Shown here: positions 11,903-23,868 of the stretch, piece after piece
How the letters are laid out: each line of letters begins with the position of its first letter
How positions within the stretch are numbered: position 1 is the stretch's first letter
Origin: Hibiscus mutabilis
Lineage: Eukaryota > Streptophyta > Magnoliopsida > Malvales > Malvaceae
Direction: 5' to 3'
DNA length: 64,000 nucleotides
Assembly (NCBI GenBank): GCA_019671005.1
Contig: CM033728.1
Span: forward strand, 28,967,099 to 29,031,098
Position numbers and translations under genes: made by a program
The notes under the pieces: generated by a model
Seen by the model: the letters and a program-made list of their open reading frames with translations, nothing else
What the model was told of the DNA's origin: nothing
The model's database searches: none

Positions 11903-12330
11903 ACTTGACATAAATGAAAGCGTAGACTCCGAATTAACCAAAGATAACAATGACAAGGATTGCAAAGCGAAGATACCTGCAATCACATTTGTGTCATTGT
12001 AACCTTCTTGACGAACAAAGATCTTCGTCGGTCCACCATTCTCCAGCACAACAACATCCTGAATTGGTGCTGCTCTCACAACAAGAGGAAGATCACGCTT
12101 TAGGTGATCAGAAGATCCACATTTCTAGCAACTCATAGTATTCCCCCAACATACACCCGTGTGACGTCTACCACAGCGTTCACACTCAGCCCTACTACGC
12201 ATTCCCTGGTTACCCTGACCAACACTGCCACCACCCTTGTGACCCGATTTACGCCTCTTATCACGAGACCTCCTATTATGCTTTCCAGAATAGCCAAAAT
12301 CAGTCGCTCTCTTACCCGAGCTCACACTCG
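11903..12330 (-). pseudogene. gag C-terminus (CCHC) and retropepsin start of A2
   Basis: A basic gag tail (G-K-R-A-T-D-F-G-Y-S-G near 12320) leads to C-E-R-C-G-R-R-H-T-G-V-C near 12170, typical of Tekay-type gag, then K-C-G-S-S-D-H-L-K-R-D-L near 12110 with the last cysteine lost. After a linker comes N-V-I-A-G-I-F-A-L and L-V-N-S-E-S-T-L-S-F, a mutated form of the retropepsin active-site segment (normally D-S-G). One stop separates the two knuckle halves. Confidence 0.7.
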
Positions 12331-12391
12331 TTGCCTACCCAGATGCAGCTAAGGATGAAACTTGTTCGACCACCACAGCAGGTGCCGGTGC

Positions 12392-12811
12392 TTACACTCT
12401 AACCACCAGTACTAAAAAAGATTTCATTACCGCTTGGACCAACGGGGTTAGATCACCAAAAACTGACATTGGAGGAGCCTGGGGTACAACTCCTACCCCA
12501 ACATCAACTGGATTAACCAACGGAGGAGAAGAAGGCAAAACATCAAAAAAAATCCCTTCCACATCACTATTCTGCCCAACTCCGGCACTACCAACAATTA
12601 TACGAAACTCACATCGAACCACGCTAACAAGAACATCAAGACACATTAAATTTAGGCTAGCATTAGGCAAAGGATCCAAGACGACTTTATAAAACCTTTT
12701 AAAACCTCGGTAATAGGCAATGTGTTCCCAAACCATACCCCAACATGGTATTAAACATTCACCGTACATATACACAATCACCGTGCAACTCAAACAACAA
12801 CAGCTAATCAA
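12392..12811 (-). pseudogene. gag: gag N-terminal region of A2
   Basis: A frame of about 139 codons. The C-terminal half, P-P-M-S-V-F-G-D-L-T-P-L-V-Q-A-V, resembles the proline-rich and A/Q-rich N-terminal portion of Tekay-type gag. The N-terminal half shows no known domain. Its place, a few bases inside the primer site, supports gag, but the frame may be partly chance. Confidence 0.45.
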
Positions 12812-12834
12812 ACAACATTATCCCAACTTTTCGC

Positions 12835-12858
12835 AAACCTGGCTCTAATACCAACAAA
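12835..12858 (-). other. Primer-binding site of A2
   Basis: On the minus strand, TTTGTTGGTATTAGAGCC directly follows the LTR end GGGGTTACA. This is a tRNA-iMet-type site and fixes both the orientation of A2 and the LTR boundary at 12859. Confidence 0.8.
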
Positions 12859-13625
12859 TGTAACCCCTTGACCTGACCTAGACACCCGACCAAACCAAGA
12901 GAAATACATTAGGTTTGCCGAAGCAAATCGGAGAAAATTACGAAAATTGACTCATTTTTTTCTTTTTATCTTGTCTAAATGCACATTATTAATCCTAAGT
13001 GTACATACTCACAGAGGGTGAATTTTCAAAGAAAACATTTCATGGTAAGGCCTTCAATTGCACAACACACATTTTAGGGACCAAAATGCAAAACTTTTAA
13101 TTTACATAGCCAAAGGTGAATTTAAGATTTCCAACCTTTAATTAGTCAGGTTACATGCTCACATGACAAAAATAAGCTCAAAAAAACCCTTCATACTCAT
13201 ACAATTGAGCCCACATCAATCAAGGACCAAAATTAAAGAAAATAGAACTTCACCAAAGCCATTGACTAACTTAATTGCCTCGGGTATCAGTACACACGCT
13301 TGAGTATCGGTACGCCCTTGCCATTTCTAATCCTGAAAATTCCAGTAGCCAACTCTCGTACCGGTACGACCCTACGTACCGATACGCCTTACCAAAACAA
13401 AAGGCTCATACAGATCCTCAAACCCGTATACCGAAACCCCATGCCAAACTCAGCCTTCTCGTACTGATACAAAAACTCGAGTATCGGTACGCTACTCTTA
13501 ATAAGCATTTTCGTATCGGAATGCCTAGCCCGCGTATCGGAACCACAAGCCTGAAATGGCTTCCCGTATCGATACGTGAACATGCATACCAGTACGCCTG
13601 GACCTGAATGGTCACAAATAACTGG
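12859..13625 (-). repeat. Truncated 5' LTR of A2 (last ~767 bp)
   Basis: The end of a family-1 LTR, comparable with 3100-3873 and 55250-55959. The stretch 13275-13600 is packed with about eleven variants of GTAYCGRTACG, denser than in A. The LTR ends abruptly at the start of the element B stub, so its far part was lost or displaced. Confidence 0.75.
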
Positions 13626-14024
13626 TTTAACAGGTACATTAGTATCAGTAAGATATCTTTTGACAATGTTTGTTATTTACTAGTTGGCATGTATATTAAA
13701 ATGATATGACTGCTCTAATAGAATTTGTATTTTATGTGGTATCTGGATGAATTTTAAATCAGGCAGTTTTTAGGCAGTTTTATAATTATATAAAGTTAAA
13801 TTAAATTAATAAGTTGCTGTCTCAAATTAAACTCGATTTGAAGATTAAAATATTATATTTAAACTATACGCGATTAACTACATTTGTAAATAGAAACTAA
13901 ATATATTGTAATATTTTTAGAATAATCAAAATTTTTACCAAGTGACAAATGTAGAGGGTTTTACAAATGTTTTGTGATATCTCTGACTTGTATTAAGCTA
14001 TGAATACAGGAAAGGGGTATTGCA
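13626..14024 (+). repeat. 5' LTR stub of element B
   Basis: Nearly identical to 20676-21074, beginning at AACAGGTACA and ending in GGGGTATTGCA, where the 3' copy has GTATTACA. Homology to the 3' LTR stops sharply at the left edge, marking the deletion breakpoint. Confidence 0.9.
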
Positions 14025-14050
14025 TTTATTGGTATCAGAGCTGCAGGTTT
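14025..14050 (+). other. Primer-binding site of element B
   Basis: TTTATTGGTATCAGAGCTGC directly follows the LTR and contains TGGTATCAGAGC, complementary to the 3' end of plant initiator tRNA-Met. It is the best preserved primer site in the window. Confidence 0.9.
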
Positions 14051-14589
14051 AGTCGATTCTCAGCCTAAATGGAAATGGTTTATGTTAAAAAGAGACATGC
14101 CACTAGGTTATCAATATTACTGATATGGTGTTTTTATGATCCGATTGATGTCGCTCCTTACTAATGTAAATTGGGAGGAATTATAAGAAATATTTGAGTC
14201 AAGAAAGCGTGATGAACAGATAAATTGGAAGCTTGAGAAGGAATCAAGAGTAGTAATAATAAGGTTAATGATAACCCTTCGAAAAAAATCGGTACAAGAA
14301 AGGGGCACTGGTACAACAAGGAGTGTCTGTGGAGGATTAAGAAACTGAAAAGTTCGAAAAACACTTGAATTGAAAGGAAAAGCAGATTAAGTTCCAGTGA
14401 TTGTTGATTTATAACTGAATAATCTAAGGATTACACTGGACGTATTCCACTGTTTGGATACCGAGAAATTGGATGGAGCTGTTTTGTTGCTCCGATATTT
14501 AAGCTAGATTAGAAAACCATCTGAATTTGCTTCATAGCTAGGATTGCACATATCAGTCCAAGTTTATAACATCAGGACTGATAAAGATT

Positions 14590-16620
14590 GGGATGATTCG
14601 AAAATCATAGAAGGTACATCTCATCTTTTTGGATAAACCTGTATTGATGTTGATGGGTCCTAGCTTTACACATTCCTATATAAGTATGAAGTTGAGTGGT
14701 GAACGAGATATCCTTTTAGAACCCATTTCAAGTAATATAGCGGTCACGAATTTGTTGGGTTGTAATGAAAGGCGAGCTGAACATGTGGAATTGCTTGATA
14801 AAAACATACGAAATAGAGTTCCCGATAAATTTAATGGAATTATCTTTTGAGGAGTCTAAGATGATTGTTGGCATGAATTGGTTACCTTCCTATCAAGTCA
14901 TGATGAATTGTCGCATAAAGTGATTAGTATTGAAAAAAACACGGAAGGTACAAAAATAGTAGTAGTTGATAAAAGGGTAAATTCCTTTTCCAATGTAATT
15001 TCAGTTGTTTTATTAAAGAAATTGTTGTTATAAGGTTGTTAAGTTTTCTTAGCAAATACAGTGGAGACCTCGGGCTGTTGAAGTTAAATTGAAAAGTAAC
15101 TCAACTGTCCAAAAATATCCGGATGTATTTCCAGATGGGTTACTCAAAATTACCCTAGATTGAGAGGTGAAATTCAAAATAAATATGTTACTAGGCATTG
15201 CGCCTAAATTAATGGCCCCGTATAAAATGGCTTCGACCGAACTTCGGGATTTAAAGGTACAATTGCAAGGAATGTTAGGTTGACATTTTATAAAGCCAAG
15301 TGTACCACCTTGGGGGTGCACCAGTATATTTGTGAAAAAGAAAGATTAATCTATGTGATTAAGTATATATTTCCGTCAGTTAAATAAGGTGATGGTAAAG
15401 AATAAATATCTTCTTCCAGAGACTGATGATCTTTTGATCAGTAAAAAATAAATAAACAATATATATGTTTCCAAAATAGACCTTCGATCAGAATATTATC
15501 AGTTAAAGATCAAGGAAGAAGAAATTCTAAAGACAACTTTTCAAACTCGGTATGAATACTATGAGTTCGTGATGATGCCTTCGGCATTTATAAGCCTAAT
15601 GAACCAAGTATTCTAATTTTTCTTGGACCAATTTTTGGTAGAGTTCATTGAGGATATTTTGGTCTATTCGAAGAAAAAGGAAGAACAAGATGCTCATTTT
15701 GCATTATTCTTCAGACATTTCGAGAAAAGAAGCTATATGCTAATTTGTTAAAGTGTGAACTTGGTTGTCAAAAGTTGTTTTATTAGTTATGTGGATTTGG
15801 CAGAGGGGATAAGGGTATATCCCAAGAAAGCACAAACTATAGTTGAATGGAACCTCTGAAGAATGTTTTAGAGGTTTAGAATTTCTTAATGATTGTCTCC
15901 TCATTGACCAAGCTATTGAGGAAATAAATGCTATTTAGTTGAATAGATAAATGCTAAGAAATCTTTGAGACATTAAAGGAGATCTTAACAGAAGCCCCAG
16001 TACTAGTACAACCAGAATTGGGTAAAGATTATGTGGTGTACAACGATGCTACTCATAACGGTTTGGGATACGTACTTAGCCAAGAAGGAAAAGTAATGGT
16101 CTATGTTTGAGACAATTTAAGATATATGAGAGAAATTATCTTACTTAGGATTTGGAGCTAGCAATGGTTGCATTTGCTTTAAAAGATATAGCATCATTAT
16201 TTTTACAGTGAACAATGTTATATTTAAGGTTATAAAAGTTTAAAGTATATGTTTACTAAAGAAGAGTTGAACTTGACGCAAAGAAGTTGGATCGAGTTTC
16301 TTAAGAATTATGATATGGTCATTGACTATCATCCAGAAAAAAGCTAATGTGGTAGCTGACGCTCTCAGTCGAAAGACAATTATTGTCTTAAGAGCTATGA
16401 ATGCAATATTTGTATTAAAAGAAGATGGTGTTTTGATTGTCAAGTTAAGAATAAAATTTACCTTATTAGATTAAATAAGATATATTTAATGAAATGATGA
16501 GAAATGATGTCAATGTTCAAACAAGTGGAGAAGAGTGAAACTGAAAACTTGGAAGTTAGGTTTGATAGATATTTGTATTATCAAGGAAGAATTTCTATCT
16601 CAATGATGGAAACTATATGT
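14590..16620 (+). pseudogene. pol remnant of element B: protease, RT, RNase H, integrase start
   Basis: Domains in order: retropepsin with S-F-T-H-S-Y-I-S near 14655 (D-S-G normally precedes T-H-S) and G-M-N-W-L-P near 14872. RT follows from about 15210: M-A-S-T-E-L-R-D-L-K, F-I-K-P-S, L-N-K-V, K-I-D-L-R-S-E-Y-Y-Q-L-K at 15474, then E-F-I-E-D-I-L-V-Y-S near 15642, where the second catalytic aspartate reads E-D instead of D-D. RNase H lies at about 16025-16380 (Y-V-V-Y-N-D-A-T, ending V-V-A-D-A-L-S in a shifted frame). The start of integrase (Y-Q-G-R-I-S) is near 16578. Stops and frameshifts occur throughout. Confidence 0.8.
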
Positions 16621-16624
16621 TAAC

Positions 16625-17098
16625 CCTGAAAGAAAAGATATTTAATATGACGTTAAGGATAAAGTATTCCTTAAAAGTTTCACCTTGGAAGAAGGTGTTA
16701 TGATTTAGACAAAAAGAAAGTTAAGTTTAAGATTTATTGGGCTATAAGAAATCGTGAAAGAAGTTAGTCTGATAGTTAAGCTTAATGGCTAGCTTTATCT
16801 TTGGAAATGGACAAGATTCATAATGTATCGATGCTCTGGAAATATTGATTAGACCCCTCACATGTTGTTACTCCGAAGAAAATAGAGATTTAGTCGGATT
16901 TAAGCTATGAAAAAGAACTGATAAAGATTCTAGCACATGGAGTCAAAGAACTAGGAAAACAAGACAATCCCATTTGCTAAAGTTTGTTGACAAAAATCAT
17001 AAGGTTAAAGAAAAGATTTCAGAGAAATAAGAAGAAAATATAAGAAAATAGTTTCCTCACCTTTTGAATCATGTGCGTGTTGAAAATTTGAGGATGAA
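16625..17098 (+). pseudogene. Integrase C-terminus/chromodomain remnant of element B
   Basis: Sequence jumps from the integrase start to D-K-V-F-L-K near 16652, so the DDE core is deleted, roughly 1 kb judged against element D. Legible after that: L-S-L-R-F-I-G-L, E-I-V-K-E-V, H-M-L-L near 16860, then E-N-K-T-I-P-F-A-K-V near 16955, a chromodomain-type segment (compare R-G-K-T-I-E-L-V-K-V in D). Confidence 0.7.
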
Positions 17099-17103
17099 TT
17101 TTC

Positions 17104-17119
17104 TTAAGGGGGAGAGAAT
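17104..17119 (+). other. Polypurine tract of element B
   Basis: TTAAGGGGGAGAGAAT lies directly before the LTR start TGTAATACCC. It is nearly the same as the tracts of A and D, and as that of C on the other strand. Confidence 0.88.
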
Positions 17120-20100
17120 TGTAATACCCTAAAATTTACTAAGTTGATTAAGGGTCATTTAGCACTAAGATAATAGCTTAAAAGCTAACTTAGTGACTAA
17201 AATGACAAAAATGCAAAAGTTAGTATTTTTTAATTATGTGTTTTGGAAAGGAAATTTCTAAGGTTTAAAGGTCTCATGTGATAGATAGTGAATTGAATAA
17301 GGTATTCTTGAAGTTTTGTTGAATTCCAAGGAAAACTGGAATACGAATTGAAGTTTAAAAAGGTAGTGACCAAAATGTAAATTTTGAAAATTTTATGGCT
17401 AAAGTATAAACTTTGGAAAAGTTTGGGGACTAAAGTTGTAATTTCCCAAAAGTTAAGAGTTTTTATTTCATAAATAAATAGATCACCTAAGGGTGTGAAT
17501 CGAATGCGGAATTATTGGTTCGATCTGATACTTCAATTATTGGGAAAATTGCAGTTAAAGTTTAAGTGGAATTCGGATACCCGGATCGAACTGGAAAATT
17601 TTGAAATGTTTCCATATGATAGAGAAAGGTTGTAAAAGTCATTTCCAAGTGTTGGAAATATTTTTAGTTTGATTCAAGATGAATCCTATAGTTTATTTCT
17701 GAGTAAAGGATTATTTATCGGTATATTGGATCGAATGGAAATTTTGGAGACTGGTCCAAAAGCTATGGAAAAGTAATAAAATGTTATTTTATGAATATTT
17801 TATTATAGTCGGTTGAATTCTAACTAGATTTAGTTAGATTTTAATGGAATGGTAATTTGGAAACAAACTAGTAAATAAAGACAAGTTCGAGGGCAAATTG
17901 GTCATTTGGCGCAATGGCAATTTTGAAATATTTAAAAAAGTTATAAGAGCAATTTTGGAAAGAGAAAATGGAAGATTAAATCTTGGCCCTTGATTGATGA
18001 TAAAATCAATCTCAACCATTGGATAAAAAGGGCAAAATTGTTTCACTATTAAATGAATTTAATATTCATTTAATAGATATGTGTAAAATAATGGTGAAAA
18101 GATGAAGATTTTGTTCATCTTTTCCAGCAACAAACGTGAGGGCTAGGGAAAGAAAGAGAAAAAAATTTCTAAGCCCGATTCAAGCTCTGAAACTCGGTTT
18201 TCAGGTAATCTCTTCAACTACAAAGTTGTTCTACTCTTCAAGCTCTATCTTTTGATATCAATAATTCATGGGATCCATGCTTGATTGATGAGAATTTACA
18301 TGAAAAAGAAATTAGGGTTTATGGATCAAATTGGGGCTTTTGAGATTTTATGATTCCATGATTGAATTTAAGATGAATCAAGCTAGTATGATGTTAAAAT
18401 CATGATATTGAGTTGGGATTTAAGTTTTACATGTTTTGATTTCTATGAAGATAATTAGGTTTTATGGATTCAAGTTTAATTTAGGGTTTGTGATGTTGAA
18501 ATAATGATCTAGTAAGCTTGAATTGTTGTTTGGAAGCAGAACCCTAAGTTAAATTGTGTAGGGACCATTTTGGCAACTTGAAAAGTTGAAGGACCAAATC
18601 TGAATTTTTAGAATTTGGAGTGTATTTGTGTTATTAATGATGTTAGAGATAAGAAAATGAAGTTAGAATGCCAAATTGATGTTGAATTGAATTAGTGACC
18701 ATTTTGACAATTTGTTAAAGTTAGTGACCAAATTGAAGTTTTGTATGGGGGTTAAATCTGATTATTAGTTGCAATAATGGAATTAAGGTAGTAATGTTGA
18801 ATTGAGGACCAAATTGCAAAGTTAAGAAGTTTGAATCCTTACCTTTGCATTTTAGTGACTATTTCGGTAAAGAAGGAAAATTAAGGAGAATTATTGTGAA
18901 TACTTATTTGGTGAAGAATGTGATGAGTTGGTGGTTTAAAGCTAGTGATTGGACTAAATTGAAAAGTATAAAAGTAAGGAGAAGTTAGTATAAAAGTTGA
19001 AGTTGTTTATGGAAGCTGTGTAGAAAAACTAGTTTATGGCAGTAACTTTGAAAATTCACCATAAATTCTACAAAAATGGTTAGATGGTGAATTGTATACC
19101 AATGTAAAGATTTGTTCGTCTAGTTTCGTGTCCAACAAATGGAATCTGATTTCGAGTTCCGAGTCAAAAGATATAGATTTTTAAGTGATGAAAGGTCAGA
19201 AAACAGAACACCAGTCTGTTCCGAATTTCAGCACTGTAACTGGCTTTGAAAATTCGCTATAAATCGTACACGTTGAATTTGGGTTATTAATTCATATGAT
19301 TGAAAATCTTATCAAAACTAGTTTCTTTCAGAACAAACGGAGTCGAATTCCGAGTTATAGATTATTTTATAGAAATATTTATTTGGAGGTACTGCAAACT
19401 GCCAGAAAATGAGAATTGATACACTTTGTATCTAAGGTTGATTAGTAAGCTTGAAAGGGGTTAATGGAAGTTCAAAGTGGTTACTAAGGACCATAATGAA
19501 TTTTTGAACAATACAAGGAAGAAAGGAAAACGTTTGGAGATTTTGTATTCAAATGATTATTTTGGACAATGTCTAAGATATTGTTAGATTGGGATCTAAC
19601 AAATATTTTACTTATTTGAATTATGAAGTTAAGTTCGAATCAAGGGAGGTTCGAGGTATAATGAAGGAAAGGATCAAGGAGGACTTAATGAGGCATACTA
19701 ATAAATGGCCCAGGTGAGTGCAATGCATACATAACATTATACATGGATGTTTCATACATCACCGGTAGGACTTGCGATGAGTCAAACTGGTTTATATATT
19801 GTCATGATATTTATGTCATTGATCATACATTTGACATATTTTAAATATGTCAAAGGTTGAAAATAAATGCATTGATCACTAGTTATTGATGATGGTATAA
19901 TATGAATGTTATTTCGGCTATGAACTGTTAAATGTTGATATATATTGATATATGTTGCCATTGATGACTTAAATGATGAAATAAAGCCCAATGTATGATA
20001 TAGAGGTTCGATGGTATAGTTGGATATCCATAGGGTCATAAACAGTTGTATAAATATTCTAAGCACTTCAGGTAAAGTGCAAATATTATAAATACTCATT

Positions 20101-21074
20101 GAGGAGTATACTCATGCATGGTTTGAGTATACGGACTTACTACGGGTGCTAAACACTTCGGTGTAATTTCATAAAAACTCAATGAGGGATATAATGTATA
20201 CTCTGGTAAGTATACAGAAGCACTTCGGTGCTAAGCACTCCCGGTAGAGTGCAAATAATATACATACTCAAGAAAGGTTGGGTACGGGGGGATGACTCAT
20301 GTACATAGAATCTCTTAATTCGATACCTTGGGCTAAATAAATTGAAAGAATCAAAAAGAAACAGGAAGATAAGCTTGAAAGCTTGTAGATAGAAATGGGA
20401 AAAAGGTATTGGTAAGCATTGAAAGCTTACGGATGGAATGGCAACGATATTGGTAAGATCTAATCTTATCACTTTGATATACATATTTATTTATGTTAAC
20501 GAGCATATAATGGTAAGGTGATCATATGCATTGTTAATCATTAATATTGATAATATGACAATTGCACTTGAATTCAAATTATTGCCTCACTAAGTAAATA
20601 CTTAGTGTGTGACTGTTTTACACGTAGGAAAGAAGAAATGGTTGGAGTAAAGAGCATAAACAGACATCATCAATTAATAACAGGTACATCAGTATCAGTA
20701 AGATATCTTTTGACACTGTTTGATATTTACTAGTTGGCATGTATATTAAAATGATATGACTGCTCTAATAGAATTTGTATTTTATGTGGTATCTGGATGA
20801 ATTTTAAATCAGGCATTTTTTAGGTAGTTTTATAATTATATAAAGTTAAATTAAATTAATAAGTTGCTGCCTAAAATTAAACTCGATTTGAAAATTAAAA
20901 TATTATATTTAAACTATACGCGATTAATTACATTTGTAAATAGAAACTAAATATATTGTAATATTTTTAGAAGAATCAAATTTTTTACCGAGTTACAAAT
21001 GTAGAGGGTTTTACAAATGTTTTGTGATATCTCTGACTCGTATTCAGCTATGAATACGGGAAAGGGGTATTACA
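17120..21074 (+). repeat. 3' LTR of element B (3955 bp)
   Basis: Starts TGTAATACCCTAAAATTTAC and ends GGGTATTACA. Large parts recur at 35826-41662 (+), 41668-42398 and 32903-35825 (-), and 61990-64000 (+). It has an array of CACTTCGGTG-type motifs (about 20050-20260) and a hairpin, CACTAAGTAAATACTTAGTG, at 20588-20607. It lacks the 5S-derived segment seen in two related LTRs. Confidence 0.9.
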
Positions 21075-23202
21075 CCCAATAACCCAATATTCATAACCTT
21101 AACCCTAATTTACCAACAAATATTAACCCGATCCACCACCTCTTCTGTCATCAGGACGTCGTCACTACCACCGGCGTCATCATCCCATTGAGCTGTCGTC
21201 GCCGCCTTCATCAACAACCCTACTGCCGACAATCAAACACCCAAGCCTAAAACCCTAAAATCCATCCCTAAATCATATCCCCAAAATCCCAAAATATTCA
21301 AACCCCAAATCAAACCAACCTTAAAATAAAAAGAATCCTAATCCTAATAGCCTAAACTACCTCCTGCCATTACCCTATGAACCCATACCCTTTACCAACT
21401 CGGCCATGCCCTACCACCTCCCCAAAAATTTGGCCATCAGATCTGCAGTAAATAAAAAAGAAGGGTTGTTAGTGTGTTAGAACATGTTATAAAACCGAAT
21501 CAAAATTTAAAAGGAAATGAGGTCTGATTTTTGGTTCTGAAAAATTGTAAGGAATTTAAAGGGAATAAAAATTCAAAACAAAGGTAGTTTCCAATTTTCC
21601 TTACATCGTTTTTTAAATCCATTCGAAATCAAAGGTTTTTTAGATAAAAATTCGAACTTTGTTTTTTTAAAAATCTTTGAATCTAAAAGAAAAGAAGAGA
21701 GGGTCAAGAACTTATTGGTCGTTGGGCCGTTGTGTTCCGTCACTAGGCCATAGCGCTGATGACCGGTGCAGGAAATAGCAAGGGAGCCGCACCGTCGGCC
21801 TAGGGTTGTAAAGAGAAGAGAATGAAATCAGTTTAATTTTTTAAATTTTCTGTTTCAAATCAAAGATGAAAACCCTACTTAACATTTACAGCGGCTGCCC
21901 AAAACGACGCCGTCTTAGCGTACCCGGCCCGTGCGGTGACCCAGATCTTGGGAGGATTCGTGCATATTGGATAATGGGTTAATTACTTTCTTCGTCCCTC
22001 CACTTTTCTACCTGCTTTCATTTTTATTCAGGGGCCAATTACACTTTTGGTCTCTATAGTTTTATTTTCTTTTATTTCTGTATTTATTTTACTTTTTGTC
22101 CTTTTAGTTTCTATTTTTTTAATCTGGTCCTTTCCATATTTTATTTATTCTGCTATTATTTAGTTTATGTTTTATTTCCAACACCTTTTATTTTTGTTTT
22201 AGCATTTTGGTCCTTTTTCATTATGCTTATTAACTATATAATATATATAGGTATTTGTCATATTATATATGTATTTAAAGTATTATTTTATATATGTATT
22301 ACATATTATACTATATAATGTATTATACTATATGTTATGTATTAATATGTATATATAGTATTTTACTATGATATATAGTTTATATATTTTATTATATTAT
22401 ATGTTCATATATTATATGTTATGCAATATAGGTATGTATATAGTATTAGTTATGCATATTATATGTTATATTATATGATATATGTTTATTATATTTTATT
22501 ATATTCATATATATTGTATATATTTATTTTTATTGTTGTTTATTTACATTTCATTATTCATTTATTTCTTGTTCGATCTGGTCCTTTTCCGGATAATTTA
22601 ATTTTCGTATTTATTTTTCTTGCACTTTAATTTATGCATTTATTTTTCCTGCAATTTAATTTACTCAATTTATATTTCCGTGTTTATTTATTTATTTTTA
22701 GGTGATATGTTAAAAAGTCATGTTTCTTTAATTGTATTAATCTAGTTTAGTACCCGAGGTCTCGAGTCTTCGGGAATAATCTTTTTTGGTATCGGTTATG
22801 GGTTAGGTTGTTCAAACCGCATGCTCACATTTATACATTTTTAGGGATTAAATTTTAAATTAAAATGAACTTTAGTTTTCTTGCAATTACAACACAAAAT
22901 CAAATCGGTACCAATTTTGGGCGCTGTGGTGGTGCTAATCCTTCCCACGCGTAATCGACTCCCGGACCCAAATGTTTTAGAATCTCTGGTTTATTTTTTT
23001 ATGGTGTCCAGCCTACCAAAGTGGTCGGTGGCGATTCCATCCATATTTTTTGTTTTAAAATTTTTCGGGTATTCTATTAGGAGTGCCATCCTGGTCTCTG
23101 AGTGTCATCTATTTTGAATACTTTATTTTCAAAAATTCCATTCCCTAATATTTCCAAACATTTTGAACATTTTTTATTTTAAATTTTAAGACCTTTATGA
23201 CA
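21075..23202 (+). repeat. Flank of B and putative 5' LTR of a Tat-like element (left edge unresolved)
   Basis: The right edge is fixed at 23202 (TTTATGACA) by the primer site that follows. Content changes along the segment: C-rich with CCCTAAA-like runs (21075-21420), mixed (21420-22230), a very AT-rich stretch of TATAT runs (22240-22540), then a GGTCTCGAGTCTTCGGGAA region. I cannot find the TG start of the LTR because no second copy is present. The 69-codon frame in the AT-rich part is chance. Confidence 0.5.
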
Positions 23203-23204
23203 GA

Positions 23205-23223
23205 TGGCGACTCCGCTGGGGAC
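23205..23223 (+). other. Primer-binding site of the Tat-like element
   Basis: TGGCGACTCCGCTGGGGAC follows the LTR end by two bases. This motif is typical of plant Tat/Ogre-type elements, which are reported to use tRNA-Arg rather than tRNA-iMet. The tRNA identity is recalled, not tested. Confidence 0.7.
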
Positions 23224-23868
23224 TTTTTTAGAGTCGAGCCAATGTTGATTTGTGTTGTCTTCCAAAAAATTAAAATTTGATTTAATTTAATTCTTAATCC
23301 CTCGACATCCATGCATGAGCTCTCTACCCGGGCTCCTCACCTTGTTAAGTGGGAGTGATTACTTCGCTTCGTGGGGTCTTCACCTCCTTATAGTGTTGTA
23401 ATTCACTTTTAGAATTCAGTCCTTATATTTCGTAGGGTCTTCACCCTCGTATGGTATAAGGGTCGTATTCTCTCGAATCGATGTCCTAGAGACAGTTCGG
23501 GTACCGTCACTTTAGAATAAAAACCCGCATATAGTGAGGTGTAAGAGCCAACCTTTTTAGAGCCATGTGAAACTCTGCACGTTTAGCGGTTGTCCTTTTA
23601 GGCTTTGATGTCTTATTTATTTTTATGTACAATTTTTATCTATTTTTTACCCCAATTACAATTTAATTTATTTCTTCGATTATTTTAAATCCAAACTGAC
23701 CCATTTTTTCTTTGTGATCACATCATATTAAATCTATTCATTTTGGCATTAACTGCATGGCATATCATAACATTTTGATTTTTCATTTTTGAATCAATGT
23801 TTTCACATCTAGGATATACACTTCGCTTCTACATTCATTCATTTTGAGACTGATCCCTGAGATGCCCT
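23224..23868 (+). other. Untranslated leader of the Tat-like element
   Basis: The stretch between primer site and gag has no open frame. It contains repeated short GGGTCTTCACC and TTCACCTCCTTATA motifs near 23375-23450. Long leaders are common in this lineage. Confidence 0.5.

Larger units (their letters stand above)
11903..13625 (-). mobile_element. Element A2: fragment of a minus-strand family-1 retrotransposon
   Basis: From right to left this reads as LTR end, primer site, gag start, gag zinc-knuckle tail and protease, then continues beyond element A at 347-69. Much of the central gag is missing between about 12392 and 12330. The LTR is cut at about 13625 by the stub of element B. A2 is the host of element A and therefore older. 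Confidence 0.75.
13626..21074 (+). mobile_element. Element B: family-2 Ty3/gypsy retrotransposon with truncated 5' LTR
   Basis: A 399-bp piece at 13626-14024 repeats the last part of 20676-21074, and the two enclose a primer site, a decayed pol and a polypurine tract. The internal region is only about 3.1 kb. No gag is recognised and the integrase core is missing. The 5' LTR has lost about 3.5 kb at its left, where it abuts A2, so no target duplication can be checked; CCCAA follows the right end. Confidence 0.85.

Noticed and set aside
12104..12352. 82-codon T/R/S-rich plus-strand ORF
   Set aside because: Shadow of the gag zinc-knuckle frame on the minus strand.
13275..13607. 110-codon plus-strand ORF with R-Y-A repeats
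   Set aside because: It arises from the GTATCGGTACGCC motif array of an LTR; composition follows the DNA repeat and the related LTRs do not keep the frame.
14025..14050. Possible tRNA fragment at the GGTATCAGAGC motif
   Set aside because: It is the primer-binding site complementary to a tRNA; no cloverleaf is present.
22421..22630. 69-codon Y/I/F-rich ORF
   Set aside because: Lies in TATAT low-complexity sequence; no domain.
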